64,000 bases of DNA from Oscillospiraceae bacterium (GCA_020025275.1 JAHHSI010000006.1:1-64000), one strand, 5' to 3'; shown: positions 34,149 through 44,278, numbered from the stretch's first letter. Made by a program: numbers and translations. Notes: generated from the sequence alone by a model not told the origin.

Positions 34149-36241
34149 TTAATGGAATCCTCCTTGTTGGATTTTCTAATTTTACGCATATCCAAAGTCG
34201 TTGCACGGATGGGCGCATCGCAGAGCCGGAGCAGGGCCGGCAGAATCAGGATGACGCAGATCATACTGATCACAGCGCCACGGGCCATCAGCATACACAT
34301 GGAGCGAATGATGTCGATTTCCGAGTACAGGGCCACCCCGAAGGTAGCGGCGAACAGACCCATGCCGGAAACGATGATGGAGGGGATGGAGGCGGCCAGT
34401 GCGACATACACGGCTGTCTTTTTATCGTTGCCCTGAACACGCTCTGCCTTATAGCGTGTTGTCATCAAAATGGCATAGTCCACCGTGGCGCCCAGCTGAA
34501 TGGTACTGATGCAGATGGGGGCAATGAAGGGGAGGCTTTGGCCCAGATAGTGGGGCAGGCCCAAATTGATGAAGATGGCGGTTTCGATGACCGTGATGAG
34601 GATGAGAGGCAGAATGAGACTCTTTTCCACCAGAGCGATGATGATAAAGATGGCGATGATGGAGACGGCATTGACCACCTGAAAGTCGTGGGCGGTGGTT
34701 TCGATCATATCCTTCATGCAGGGGGCCTCGCCAATCAGCAGGCCGCCCTCATCGTATTTTTTTAGAATGGAGTTGAGCTGCGTGATCTGTTCATTCACCT
34801 CGTCGCTGGCAACCTTATATTCCGAGTTGATGAGCATCAGCTCCCAACGGTCGCTCTTCATGACGTTGAGAATGGAGTCGGGGATCATGATCTCCGGAAT
34901 ACGGCAGCCCACAATGGATTCCAGGCCCAAAACATATTTGACACCGTCTACCTGCTCCATCTCGGAGATCATATCACGGATATCTTTGGGGCTGGTGTTC
35001 CTCTCCACCAGTACCATGTGGGTGGAGGCGATGTCAAAATCGTCCCCCAGTTTATGGTTGGCAATGACGTAGGCCATATCTTTCGGCAGGCACTCGCCCA
35101 TGTCGTAGTACACCTCGTCATTGGTCTTTTCATAGCCCATATAGGCAGGGACCAGAATGATGGCAAAGAGGATCAAAAAGACGACAAACTGGTGTACAAC
35201 GCCCTTGGAAAAACCGTTCATGCTGGGGAGCAGGGGCTTGTGCTTGGTTTTTTGCAGGGGCTTATCCAGCAGCAGGATCATGGCCGGCAGAACGGTGACA
35301 CAACCCAAGACACCCAGCAGAACGCCCTTAGCCATGACGATGCCCAGATCGCGCCCCATGGTGAAGGTCATGAAACACAGGGCGATGAAACCGGCTACGG
35401 TGGTGATGGAACTGCCGATCACACTGGTCAGGGTCTGCTGCACAGCCACGGCCATGGCCTCATTGTGGTCATCATAGATCACACGCTGTTCGGAGTAGCT
35501 GTGCCATAGGAAAATGGAGTAGTCCATGGTGACGGCCAGCTGCAGCACGGCGGAGAGCGCTTTGGTGATGTAGGAGATCTCGCCGAGGAAGTAGTTGCTG
35601 CCCATGTTGATGAGGATCATCATGCCGATGGAGGCCAGAAAAACAAAGGGGACCAGCCAGCTGTCCAGCAAAAGCAGCATGGCGGCCAGTGCCAGCAAAA
35701 CGGCCAGCCCCACGTAGATGGGTTCTTCCTTCTCGCAGAGGTCTTTCAGGTCCGTGACCAGAGCGGACATACCGGAGACATAGCACTGCTTGCCGCAAAC
35801 AGAGCGGATCTCACGGATGGCGTCCATGGTTTCGTCCTCGGAGGTGGCCGTGTCAAAGAAGACGGCCATCATGGTGGCGTTGTCGGTGTTGAACTCCTTC
35901 AGGATGCTCTCCGGCAGCATTTCCATGGGCACGGAGATGTCCATGAGGGAGTCGTACCACACCACGGTGTCCACGTGTTCCACGGTTTCGATCTTCTCTT
36001 TCAGTGCGGCGACATCCTTGTTTTTCATGTCCTCGACAATGATGAAAGAGAAAGCGCCCTTTCCAAAATCATCCATCAGTTCGTTCTGGCCGATGACCGT
36101 ATCAATATCGGAGGGCAAGTAGTCCAGCATATCGTAATTGATCCGGGTGGCGACCATGCCGAGAACGGATGGAATCATCAGCAGGAGCGCTACAATTAGA
36201 ATAGAGATGCGGTGTTTCACAACCGCCTTTGAAAAATGCAT
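34145..36241 (-). CDS. MMPL/RND family transporter
   Basis: The 698-residue protein has about 12 predicted helices in two repeats, each with one large external loop. Marks of the family are the N-terminal helix VVKHRISILIVALLLMIPSVLGM, a GTDYSIFLWHSYSE-like core (here TMDYSIFLWHSYSE) and its second-half equivalent TVDYAILMTTRYKAER. The Asp in each is the proton-relay position. MMPL proteins export lipids, siderophores or drugs. The upstream member of a two-gene operon with the coiled-coil protein. AAAGGATCG precedes the ATG. No local regulator was found. Confidence 0.92.
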   Translation of the reverse strand: MHFSKAVVKHRISILIVALLLMIPSVLGMVATRINYDMLDYLPSDIDTVIGQNELMDDFGKGAFSFIIVEDMKNKDVAALKEKIETVEHVDTVVWYDSLMDISVPMEMLPESILKEFNTDNATMMAVFFDTATSEDETMDAIREIRSVCGKQCYVSGMSALVTDLKDLCEKEEPIYVGLAVLLALAAMLLLLDSWLVPFVFLASIGMMILINMGSNYFLGEISYITKALSAVLQLAVTMDYSIFLWHSYSEQRVIYDDHNEAMAVAVQQTLTSVIGSSITTVAGFIALCFMTFTMGRDLGIVMAKGVLLGVLGCVTVLPAMILLLDKPLQKTKHKPLLPSMNGFSKGVVHQFVVFLILFAIILVPAYMGYEKTNDEVYYDMGECLPKDMAYVIANHKLGDDFDIASTHMVLVERNTSPKDIRDMISEMEQVDGVKYVLGLESIVGCRIPEIMIPDSILNVMKSDRWELMLINSEYKVASDEVNEQITQLNSILKKYDEGGLLIGEAPCMKDMIETTAHDFQVVNAVSIIAIFIIIALVEKSLILPLILITVIETAIFINLGLPHYLGQSLPFIAPICISTIQLGATVDYAILMTTRYKAERVQGNDKKTAVYVALAASIPSIIVSGMGLFAATFGVALYSEIDIIRSMCMLMARGAVISMICVILILPALLRLCDAPIRATTLDMRKIRKSNKEDSIK

Positions 36242-36274
36242 AGATTTTGTCGATCCTTTCTTGCTACATCTGAA

Positions 36275-36436
36275 TTAGGCAAACCGCCAGAAAGTCCCGG
36301 GCGGCACCGGTGGCTTGTATATTGAAGCAGTTGCCTGTAGAAATGTTACAGCGGCGGGGCTGTGCATCGGTTCTGTATTCCGGATGGGAGAATAGAACCA
36401 CGTACCATAGAATGGAATGTCTTCATCAACGCGCAT
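36275..36436 (-). CDS. Possible small leader ORF upstream of MMPL operon
   Basis: An ATG-to-TAA frame of 53 codons (starts MRVDEDIPFYGTWFYSPIRN, ends TFWRFA) on the same strand as, and 33 nt before, the MMPL gene. GGGGG lies only 3 nt before the ATG, so the ribosome site is poor. An AT-rich promoter-like stretch precedes it (36440-36470). It could be a leader peptide, a small gene or chance; no homologue is known to me. Confidence 0.3.
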   Translation of the reverse strand: MRVDEDIPFYGTWFYSPIRNTEPMHSPAAVTFLQATASIYKPPVPPGTFWRFA

Positions 36437-36495
36437 GATCCCCCTTATCATTTATATGTATCTATTGTAAGCGGGGAGAAGGCGGCCGCATACGG

Positions 36496-36531
36496 ATAAA
36501 AAAAGAACCTGTGCCTAATTTTTAGGCACAG
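36496..36531 (-). terminator. Terminator of the sigma-54 activator gene
   Basis: CTGTGCCTAA and TTAGGCACAG around a short T-rich loop. Read on the minus strand it is followed by T8. The stretch between it and the gene (36532-36768, 237 nt) holds no other recognised element. Confidence 0.8.
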
Positions 36532-36768
36532 AGCGTCATTTGTCTGAAAGTGATTTTTCCTTTACATCCGGTGAGATCGTTGTGATGCTGGCACTCTGGC
36601 TGCTATGGGGGCGGCGGAGGAACGGCAGCACAAGGGGGAGAGAAGGAGGCGTTGTCGGGCCGCCCCATACGGTGTAGAGGGGATGTTTGTGACCGCTGAG
36701 AGGCGAGGCCCGACAGAAAAGCAGCCCCTCTGCCATCACAGACACCGGCGATAGCAGAGAGGCTGTCT

Positions 36769-38544
<1,776 letters not shown>

Positions 38545-38615
38545 AGTCCACGATCTCCTGTCATTCGTTCAGCACATCGGAAAAGGCACAGGGAAAAGAG
38601 CCTGCTCTTATTTGT

Positions 38616-38645
38616 ATTGTATCATAGATGCCGCCGGAGTGGCAA
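38616..38645 (-). promoter_or_regulatory. Promoter candidate for the activator gene
   Basis: Minus strand TTGCCA (38645-38640), 18-bp spacer, TACAAT (38621-38616), about 70 nt before the start. A housekeeping promoter would let the activator be made before induction. A weaker hairpin at 38686-38726 may end the dehydrogenase transcript; it lacks a good T-run. Confidence 0.5.
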
Positions 38646-38765
38646 AAGAATTCTTGTGCCGCCTGTCTGCCACAGAGCGGACAGGGAAACGCCTCCGCCC
38701 GCCGGACGGCAGAGCGGAGACGTTTCGGTTCGAAGCATCCACAAGGGATAAAAAGGAGAGCAAGT

Positions 38766-39872
38766 TTATTTTTTGCCGGTACGGGCATAGGCCACGATCT
38801 GCTCGGCCGTCATGCCGGCCAGACCCAGCTTTTCAAGGCTCCGGGCGGACTCACAGTTGGTGAAGTCCTCGTCCAGCATCCCCTCGCACAGGTCGATGAC
38901 CATCTGCATCTTGTGTACGGGCATTCCCAACAGTTTGCCCACGGCCACAAAGGGGACCATGCCGGTGGGGATGTCCTCGTAGATATAGCGGCTGCGGACG
39001 TCGTTGGAGGCGTAGATGTTGTCATAGGCCTGGACCGATTTGAGCACCGTGGACACGTCCGGGCCGGTGGCGCCGTATTGGTCCTCGTACTCCATGTAGA
39101 TGTCGTAGAGATCCTCACCCAGCGTCAGGCCCAGCTTTTTGCCGATCTCCACACGCTCACGGTCAATGTCCTCGATGACCTTGCCGCAGATGGGGCCGAT
39201 GCCCTCGTGGTAGTACTTGTACTTGGCACCGGATTCGGACCAGTTGCAGTTGAGCATGGTGGGCAGAGGATGAACCATGCAGTTGGTATTGTCAAAGGAA
39301 GTGGCCAGCACGGAGTCATAGGCCTTGATGCCCTCCATGACCGGTTCGATGATGTCATACATGGCCTGTCCCTTGTCGGAAGGGAAGGCGGCCACCATCA
39401 GCACATCCTTTTTGCCGCCGATGTTGACCTTGCCGTTTTCAATGAGGCGGGCAGCGAAGAGCAGGGAGTTGCTCTCGCCGATGACCACTTCCTCGTGGTT
39501 GCCGCAGTCTTCCAATGTCTTTTTGAAGGCGAATGCGCCGAAAACAGAGGAGGGACTCAGGAAGATGACGGTGTCCTTCTTCACAAAGGGGGCCATATCC
39601 TTGGCAATCTTGGCGTGGTAGATCGCAGGGGCTACGACCATGATGAGATCGGCGCCGTCCAGAGCTTTTTGCAGGTCCGTGGTGGCAAAGGCCAGCTTGC
39701 CCACGCCCTCCACGGCGCCCACCAGTTCGATCGCACCCTTGGCGTTGAGGGCGTCGATCGTCTTATCAAAATAGTCGAAAATGCGGACTTCATAGTCCTC
39801 GTGCATACCGAAATAGCCGGCCATGGCCTGTGCGCCGTTGCCGCCGCCAACAATTGCAACTGTCTTTTTCAT
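38766..39872 (-). CDS. NAD/NADP octopine/nopaline dehydrogenase family protein
   Basis: The 368-residue protein has an N-terminal Rossmann fold, KKTVAIVGGGNGAQAMAGYFG, and the C-terminal helical domain of opine dehydrogenases (MVHPLPTMLNCNWSE with the His and Asn that bind and orient substrate). Family members reversibly join an amino acid and a 2-oxoacid through reductive amination, or break such N-carboxyalkyl amino acids down. The start at 39872 follows AAAGGAG; 39890 would lack one. It is the second gene of an operon with a YfcC transporter, 54 nt apart. Catabolism of an imported opine or related N-substituted amino acid is the best guess; the substrate is not shown. Confidence 0.9.
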   Translation of the reverse strand: MKKTVAIVGGGNGAQAMAGYFGMHEDYEVRIFDYFDKTIDALNAKGAIELVGAVEGVGKLAFATTDLQKALDGADLIMVVAPAIYHAKIAKDMAPFVKKDTVIFLSPSSVFGAFAFKKTLEDCGNHEEVVIGESNSLLFAARLIENGKVNIGGKKDVLMVAAFPSDKGQAMYDIIEPVMEGIKAYDSVLATSFDNTNCMVHPLPTMLNCNWSESGAKYKYYHEGIGPICGKVIEDIDRERVEIGKKLGLTLGEDLYDIYMEYEDQYGATGPDVSTVLKSVQAYDNIYASNDVRSRYIYEDIPTGMVPFVAVGKLLGMPVHKMQMVIDLCEGMLDEDFTNCESARSLEKLGLAGMTAEQIVAYARTGKK

Positions 39873-39926
39873 AATGGTTACTCCTTTCAAAATGGGGGGC
39901 TGTCTGCTTTTGGCAGGCAGGATAAA

Positions 39927-41315
39927 TCAATAGTGGATGAGGGTTGCGATGGTCAGAACGATGAAGGTCCAGACGGTCCAGCCCAGAACGACCTTCCAAG
40001 CAAATTTGAACCAGTCGGTGAAGGAGACCTTGGCCAGACCCAATGCGGCCATCAGCACGGAGAACGTGGGAGTGATCATGTTCCAGAAGCCGTCACCGCA
40101 CTGGTATGCCAGCACGGTGGTCTGACGGGACACGCCCACCAGATCACCCACAGGGGCCAGAATGGGCATGACCACCACGGCCTGACCGGTGGAGGAGGGA
40201 ATGAAGAAGTTGATGATTCCCTGAGAGAGGAACATGGCCCAGGAGGCAAACACGTTGCTCAGGTGGGAGAGGGGGAGGGAGATGTAGTAGACCAGGGTGT
40301 CCATGATCATGCCGTCCTCCATAATGACGAGGATGGCCCGGGACATACCGATGAAGATGCAGGCGGTGGCCATTTCGCAGCCGCCATCGACGAAATCCCG
40401 GATGATCTGGTTGAAATTGCCCCGGTGGTACACAAGGCCGCACAGCAGGCCCATGGCGAAGAACAGGGCGGTGATCTCATTGAAGTACCACTTGTGGACG
40501 ATGACACCGAAGATCAGGGTGCAGATACTGGCGGCGAGGATCAGCAGGATCACCACGTCCTGCTTGGTCATAGGACGCTCTTCCTGTGCGCCGAAGCTCT
40601 CCAGCAGCTTGCTGTTGTCGATTCCCAGCTTCTGATACTTTTTGCCGTGGGCTACGGTCACAGCAACGCCGATCACAATGGCACCGGCCATCAGGAAGAT
40701 GCGCATACCGATGCCGCTGAAGGTGGGCAGCTCGGCAATGCCCTGTGCGATGCCGGTGTTGAAGGTGTTCAGCGGTCCGGCGGTATAGCCGCAGTAGATA
40801 CCCACCACCACAATGGAAACGCCCACGATGGAGTCATAGCCCATCTTCAGCGCCAGTGTGACCACCAAAATCACAAAGGGCAGCGCCTCCTCGGCAAAGG
40901 CGAAGGTACCGCCGCAGAAGGCGAAGGCTGTCATCAAAATCGCCACCATCAGCGTCTCACGGCCCTTGAGCTTGTTCATCAGCTTGCCAAGGCCTGCGGC
41001 GATGGCACCGGTTTTGGAGACGATCCCGAAGGCGCCGCCGGTGATGAACAGCAGCGAGATGACTTCGGCCGCCTTTAAAAGGCCGCGGTAGACGGAGGAG
41101 AGCAGCTGCATCAGGGTGGTGGGATTGGACTCTACATGATGATACGTGCCGGCCACCACCATTTCCCGTCCGCTTTCCGGATCGATCATTCGGTCGAACT
41201 GGCCGGCCGGCATGATATAGGTCAAAAGAGCGGCAAAGACGATGATCATCAGCAGCAAAAGACCGGTTTCGGGGAAGGCGAGCTTCCTCTTTTTCTTTTC
41301 TTTCGTTGTCGCCAT
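39927..41315 (-). CDS. YfcC family basic amino acid/carboxylate transporter
   Basis: The 462-residue membrane protein has about 12 helices. It begins MATTKEKKKRKLAFPETGLLLLMIIVFAALLTYIMPAGQFDR, the typical start of the YfcC/ArcD-like (C4-dicarboxylate-carrier related) family, and carries the conserved IPSSTGQAVVVMPILAP and GDGFWNMITPT segments. I chose the ATG at 41315 because AAGGAG is 9 nt upstream; the longer reading to 41675 would run through the promoter. It is the first gene behind the sigma-54 promoter, so it likely brings in the substrate of the opine dehydrogenase-like enzyme. Confidence 0.9.
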   Translation of the reverse strand: MATTKEKKKRKLAFPETGLLLLMIIVFAALLTYIMPAGQFDRMIDPESGREMVVAGTYHHVESNPTTLMQLLSSVYRGLLKAAEVISLLFITGGAFGIVSKTGAIAAGLGKLMNKLKGRETLMVAILMTAFAFCGGTFAFAEEALPFVILVVTLALKMGYDSIVGVSIVVVGIYCGYTAGPLNTFNTGIAQGIAELPTFSGIGMRIFLMAGAIVIGVAVTVAHGKKYQKLGIDNSKLLESFGAQEERPMTKQDVVILLILAASICTLIFGVIVHKWYFNEITALFFAMGLLCGLVYHRGNFNQIIRDFVDGGCEMATACIFIGMSRAILVIMEDGMIMDTLVYYISLPLSHLSNVFASWAMFLSQGIINFFIPSSTGQAVVVMPILAPVGDLVGVSRQTTVLAYQCGDGFWNMITPTFSVLMAALGLAKVSFTDWFKFAWKVVLGWTVWTFIVLTIATLIHY

Positions 41316-41381
41316 AGTGAATCTCCTTTTCTCCTGTCGGATGATTTCGGGGGAGCGCTTGCTCCTACGCTTTTTATATAC

Positions 41382-41397
41382 TGCAAATGTCGTGCCA
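41382..41397 (-). promoter_or_regulatory. Sigma-54 (-24/-12) promoter
   Basis: Read on the minus strand: TGGCAC-GACAT-TTGCA, an exact match to the sigma-54 consensus TGGCAC-N5-TTGCA. It is about 67 nt before the YfcC start codon and faces it. A sigma-54 activator gene lies two genes downstream on the same strand. Confidence 0.9.
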
Positions 41398-41436
41398 ACA
41401 AAAAAACGGCATTTTCCCTGTTTTTTTAGTGTGATT

Positions 41437-41525
41437 TGTCTCAAAATGAGATAAGTATGGGGGGAGTTCATCTCATATTGAGAAAGAATGGGCGGAAGAG
41501 CGGGTTTCTGTCGCAATTTGAGACA
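41437..41525 (-). promoter_or_regulatory. Three upstream activator dyads
   Basis: Three related inverted repeats: TGTCTCAAAATGAGATA (41437-41453), CATCTCATATTGAGAAA (41469-41485) and TGTCGCAATTTGAGACA (41509-41525). Their centres lie about 74, 106 and 146 bp upstream of the expected sigma-54 start, the normal range for enhancer-like sites. They share TCTCAnnnTGAGA. They probably bind the Fis-type domain of the activator encoded at 36769. Confidence 0.8.
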
Positions 41526-41739
41526 AAACTGGCTGTGCCAATCGTATATTTTTGCCAGTTTTTTTGTCGAAAAAATTAAGTTTGTGGGAAGTATGCATAA
41601 AAAGAACTGGTGAATGTGCATCTTGACGATGAAAATCGTGAAGAGTTCCCGATGTATTGTGTTAGAGTATACCACAGAAAAAATGATGCGTCATGGACGT
41701 CTGCCTCGGCGCAGGGTGAAAAAGAGGGCCCACGACGGA

Positions 41740-41768
41740 TTGTTAAGGCTGGGAAAGTGTGGTATACT
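41740..41768 (+). promoter_or_regulatory. Promoter of the metal-uptake-like locus
   Basis: TTGTTA at 41740-41745, 17-bp spacer and TATACT at 41763-41768. The transcript would carry a leader of about 215 nt before the first gene (41992), with a CCCGC/GCGGG hairpin at 41821-41837. Confidence 0.7.
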
Positions 41769-41772
41769 TTTG

Positions 41773-41788
41773 GTTAGTTTAGACTAAC
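41773..41788. promoter_or_regulatory. Inverted repeat GTTAG-N6-CTAAC, copy 1
   Basis: GTTAG-TTTAGA-CTAAC sits right at the expected transcription start, where a bound repressor would block it. The TTAG...CTAA symmetry recalls DtxR/IdeR-type iron or manganese boxes, but the spacing differs from the classic 19-bp box. A second copy lies at 44259. The regulator is not identified. Confidence 0.65.
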
Positions 41789-41991
41789 TTCTGCAAGGGG
41801 AGCGGGAGCCGTGCGGTATCCCCGCTTGTTATGCGGGACATAGACTACGGACGAACGTGGTTGTTCCTGGTACCGATGCGGCATGATTCAATCGAGTAAG
41901 CGAGGACATATTGAAAGCACGCCCTGTGGAAGCGGGCGGAGGGACGCACCGGCAAAAGCGGTCGCTCCCTGCGGGATGGGAGGTATTGTCG

Positions 41992-42480
41992 ATGATACTT
42001 ATATTGGAAACGGTGGGGCTGTGCTTGGCCTTTTGGGGGATTTGCTGGTTGGGCACAGGCACGGATGAAAAGAATTTTCGGGGAATCGCTGCCTATCCTG
42101 AGGAGATACAGGCGAAGATGCTTGCCGATCCGCGCTTTGCAGGCTGCCCCAGGCCTGCATCTGGCGGGGGGCGGTTTCTCGCCAATCTGGTGATGTTTTC
42201 CGTGGTGCTGCTTCCACTGGGCTATGTGGCCGGAGGAATGGGATTTATGCGGCACTTTGTCTGTGTGCTGTGGCTGGGGCAGAGCTTCAACCTCTTTGAT
42301 TTTTTGGTGATCGATCTTGTGTGGTGGCGACACAGCAGGCGGGTGCGCTTTACCGGCACGAAGGAGGCATCGGAGCTGTACCGGAATCCGGAAAAGCACT
42401 GGCACTCGTTTTTGCGGGCCGTCCCCCTTTTTTTCATCACGGCACTGGTGGACGGTGTGATCTTGGCGCTGCTGGACTGA
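41992..42480 (+). CDS. Small membrane protein of unknown function
   Basis: This 162-residue protein is encoded from the ATG at 41992, with GGGAGG upstream. It has about four hydrophobic stretches (about 2-22, 64-84, 90-115 and 140-160). A conserved-looking loop, RFTGTKEASELYRNPEKHWHSFLR, lies before the last helix. I do not recognise the family. It is the first gene of the locus with the thiazoline-hydrolase-like and AraC genes, behind the metal-box promoter, so a role in metal or metallophore handling is inferred from position alone. Confidence 0.72.
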   Translation: MILILETVGLCLAFWGICWLGTGTDEKNFRGIAAYPEEIQAKMLADPRFAGCPRPASGGGRFLANLVMFSVVLLPLGYVAGGMGFMRHFVCVLWLGQSFNLFDFLVIDLVWWRHSRRVRFTGTKEASELYRNPEKHWHSFLRAVPLFFITALVDGVILALLD

Positions 42481-42571
42481 ACAGATGTTTTCCCTCCAGT
42501 GAATGTACAGAGTTGCAGAGGAGATCTGCCGGAGTCTTCGGCATGGATGATTGTGATGGAAAGGAGCAGCA

Positions 42572-43162
42572 ATGAAGAAAAATGGGACGCTGCGCATCAT
42601 GGGCGTGTATCTCCGCCACGTGACCGGGGAGAAGCTGTGTTGCACAGTACAAAAGGAGATTTTAACGGAGTACCACCGGATCTTGCGGCGCAGCGGGGAG
42701 ATCGGCCCCGGAAATCCACTGGCCAGCGCCTACGCACTGGGCGCATGGTTCATTGCTATGGTGCGTAAGTCCGGGTGTTCACCCGAGGAAAGTTATCAAA
42801 TCATGGAAACAGGGCTTCGCAGCAGCCGATTGTTCCGGCTGGCTATGGGGAATGCTGAGCAGTATCTGGCCCCCAAACGTGTCCGCAAACAGATGGCGTG
42901 GGCCAAGACCACTCATCAGCGGCGGTATGGAAACGACTGGGTCGTCGATTGTCTGCCGGGCAACGGGGCCTATGATCTGGGATATGATTACTTGGAGTGT
43001 GGTATCTGTAAGCTCTGCACGGCGGAGGGATGTCCGGAGCTGGCCTGCTACCTGTGCCGGTTGGACTTTCTCTTTGCCGAGGTGATGGGGCTGCAGCTGG
43101 AACGCACCATGACGCTGGCCGAGGGCGGCGCCAAGTGTGATTTCCGGTTCAGCAGAAAATAA
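42572..43162 (+). CDS. L-2-amino-thiazoline-4-carboxylate hydrolase-like protein
   Basis: The 196-residue protein resembles the ATC hydrolase family (PF14196-type). These contain enzymes that open the ring of L-2-amino-thiazoline-4-carboxylate to N-carbamoyl-cysteine. Its C-terminal half is Cys-rich: C143, C146 and C149 in CGICKLC, then C154, C159 and C162, and it ends with the family-typical TLAEGGAKCDFRF. The Cys cluster probably binds a metal or Fe-S cluster. Here it lies in an operon-like run with an AraC regulator and ABC transporters of metallophore type. Since many siderophores contain thiazoline rings, a role in breaking down an imported one is a testable idea. AAGGAG precedes the ATG. 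Confidence 0.75.
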   Translation: MKKNGTLRIMGVYLRHVTGEKLCCTVQKEILTEYHRILRRSGEIGPGNPLASAYALGAWFIAMVRKSGCSPEESYQIMETGLRSSRLFRLAMGNAEQYLAPKRVRKQMAWAKTTHQRRYGNDWVVDCLPGNGAYDLGYDYLECGICKLCTAEGCPELACYLCRLDFLFAEVMGLQLERTMTLAEGGAKCDFRFSRK

Positions 43163-43206
43163 GGTCGCAGGCGGAGAATGGCCGGCGGCCTGGAGGAGAG
43201 GTTTCT

Positions 43207-44223
43207 ATGGATGATCTGCTCGTTCCGAAGGAGCTGTTTGCAGAGTTACAGAAAAGTAAGCAGGGTATTTCCAAATGGGGGAGCATCTCCCTATACGGTC
43301 CGGCCATTCAGCGGAAGGAGTCCCGTGAGGACTGCAGCATTTTTTCGCTGAAGAACAAAAGCGGTGTGGGGGAGGTGACCATCTATCCGGTCTTTCCGGG
43401 GATCGAACTGGCCTACAACGACATCCATATGCGCTATTGTGAGGCACCGGCTAAGGGGAAACGACCGATCATAGAAATCAACCACTGCCGGCTGGGCCGG
43501 TATGAATGCCGTTTCCGCAAACAGGACTGCTGCTATATGGAACCTGGTGATTTTTCCATTTCCGCCTATCCTGCGGAGAAAAAGGCCTCCTGCTTTCCGC
43601 TGGGGCACTATCACGGCATCAGCGTCACTATCGATACCGAGCGGATCGATCCGTGGACCATGCAGCTGCTGGCGTACTTGTCCATCGATCTGGAGCATAT
43701 CACCGCCCTGCTTGCCGACCGGAACTACTATATCCTGCGGGCCAGCAGTACCATTGAGCATATCTTCTCGGAACTGTACACGGTGCGTGAGCAGCTGCGA
43801 CGGGGCTACAGCAAGGTCAAAATTTTAGAACTGCTGCTGATGCTGACAGATTTGCAGCCCAGTGAAAGGGAACTGGATCGCCCATATTTTTCCAGATGGC
43901 AGATTGAAGAGGTCAACGAGATCCATGATTTTATGCTCGATCACATAGCGGAGCACTACACCATCGAGGCACTGGCAAGCCGATCCTCACTCTCACCCAC
44001 AGTGATGAAAAGGTGCTTCAAGGGCGTGTACGGGGACTCCATATATGCCTATTTGAAAAAATGCCGCTTGCAGCTTTCCGCACAGCTGTTGGCGGCCGGA
44101 GGCAGGAATATCGGGGAAATCGCTGCGCTGGTCGGCTACGATAACCCGGCAAAATTCTCCGATGCCTTCCGCAAGGCCTACGGCTGTTCGCCGCGGGAGT
44201 ATCAAAAAAGTCAGAATGGATAG
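43207..44223 (+). CDS. AraC family transcriptional regulator
   Basis: The 338-residue regulator has an N-terminal ligand-binding part (about 1-225) and a C-terminal AraC double helix-turn-helix (about 235-338: HYTIEALASRSSLSPTVMKRCFKGVYGDSIYAYLKKCRL and IGEIAALVGYDNPAKFSDAFRKAYGCSPREYQK). The arrangement resembles YbtA-like activators of siderophore uptake, which sense the metal-free or metal-bound siderophore. It is followed by a second metal-box-like repeat and an ABC importer. GGAGAGG precedes the ATG. The inducer is unknown. Confidence 0.92.
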   Translation: MDDLLVPKELFAELQKSKQGISKWGSISLYGPAIQRKESREDCSIFSLKNKSGVGEVTIYPVFPGIELAYNDIHMRYCEAPAKGKRPIIEINHCRLGRYECRFRKQDCCYMEPGDFSISAYPAEKKASCFPLGHYHGISVTIDTERIDPWTMQLLAYLSIDLEHITALLADRNYYILRASSTIEHIFSELYTVREQLRRGYSKVKILELLLMLTDLQPSERELDRPYFSRWQIEEVNEIHDFMLDHIAEHYTIEALASRSSLSPTVMKRCFKGVYGDSIYAYLKKCRLQLSAQLLAAGGRNIGEIAALVGYDNPAKFSDAFRKAYGCSPREYQKSQNG

Positions 44224-44254
44224 ATACGCGTCTGTAAGGGGTAGAAATATCCCT

Positions 44255-44278
44255 ATAAGTTAGTATATGCTAACTTAT
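44255..44278. promoter_or_regulatory. Inverted repeat GTTAG-N6-CTAAC, copy 2
   Basis: ATAAGTTAG-TATATG-CTAACTTAT, perfect 9-bp arms with a 6-nt centre, the core GTTAG-N6-CTAAC being identical to copy 1. It lies 32 nt after the AraC stop and about 85 nt before the ABC permease gene. A weak promoter (TAGAAA, 16 bp, TATATG) may overlap it. Confidence 0.7.

Noticed and set aside
38686..38726. Hairpin as a terminator of the opine-dehydrogenase operon
   Set aside because: Arms are present but there is no U-run on the minus strand, so I mention it only within the nearby promoter entry.
38628..41078. 816-codon plus-strand frame
   Set aside because: It is antisense to the dehydrogenase and transporter genes, rich in His/Gly/Asp/Gln as typical of a reverse reading.
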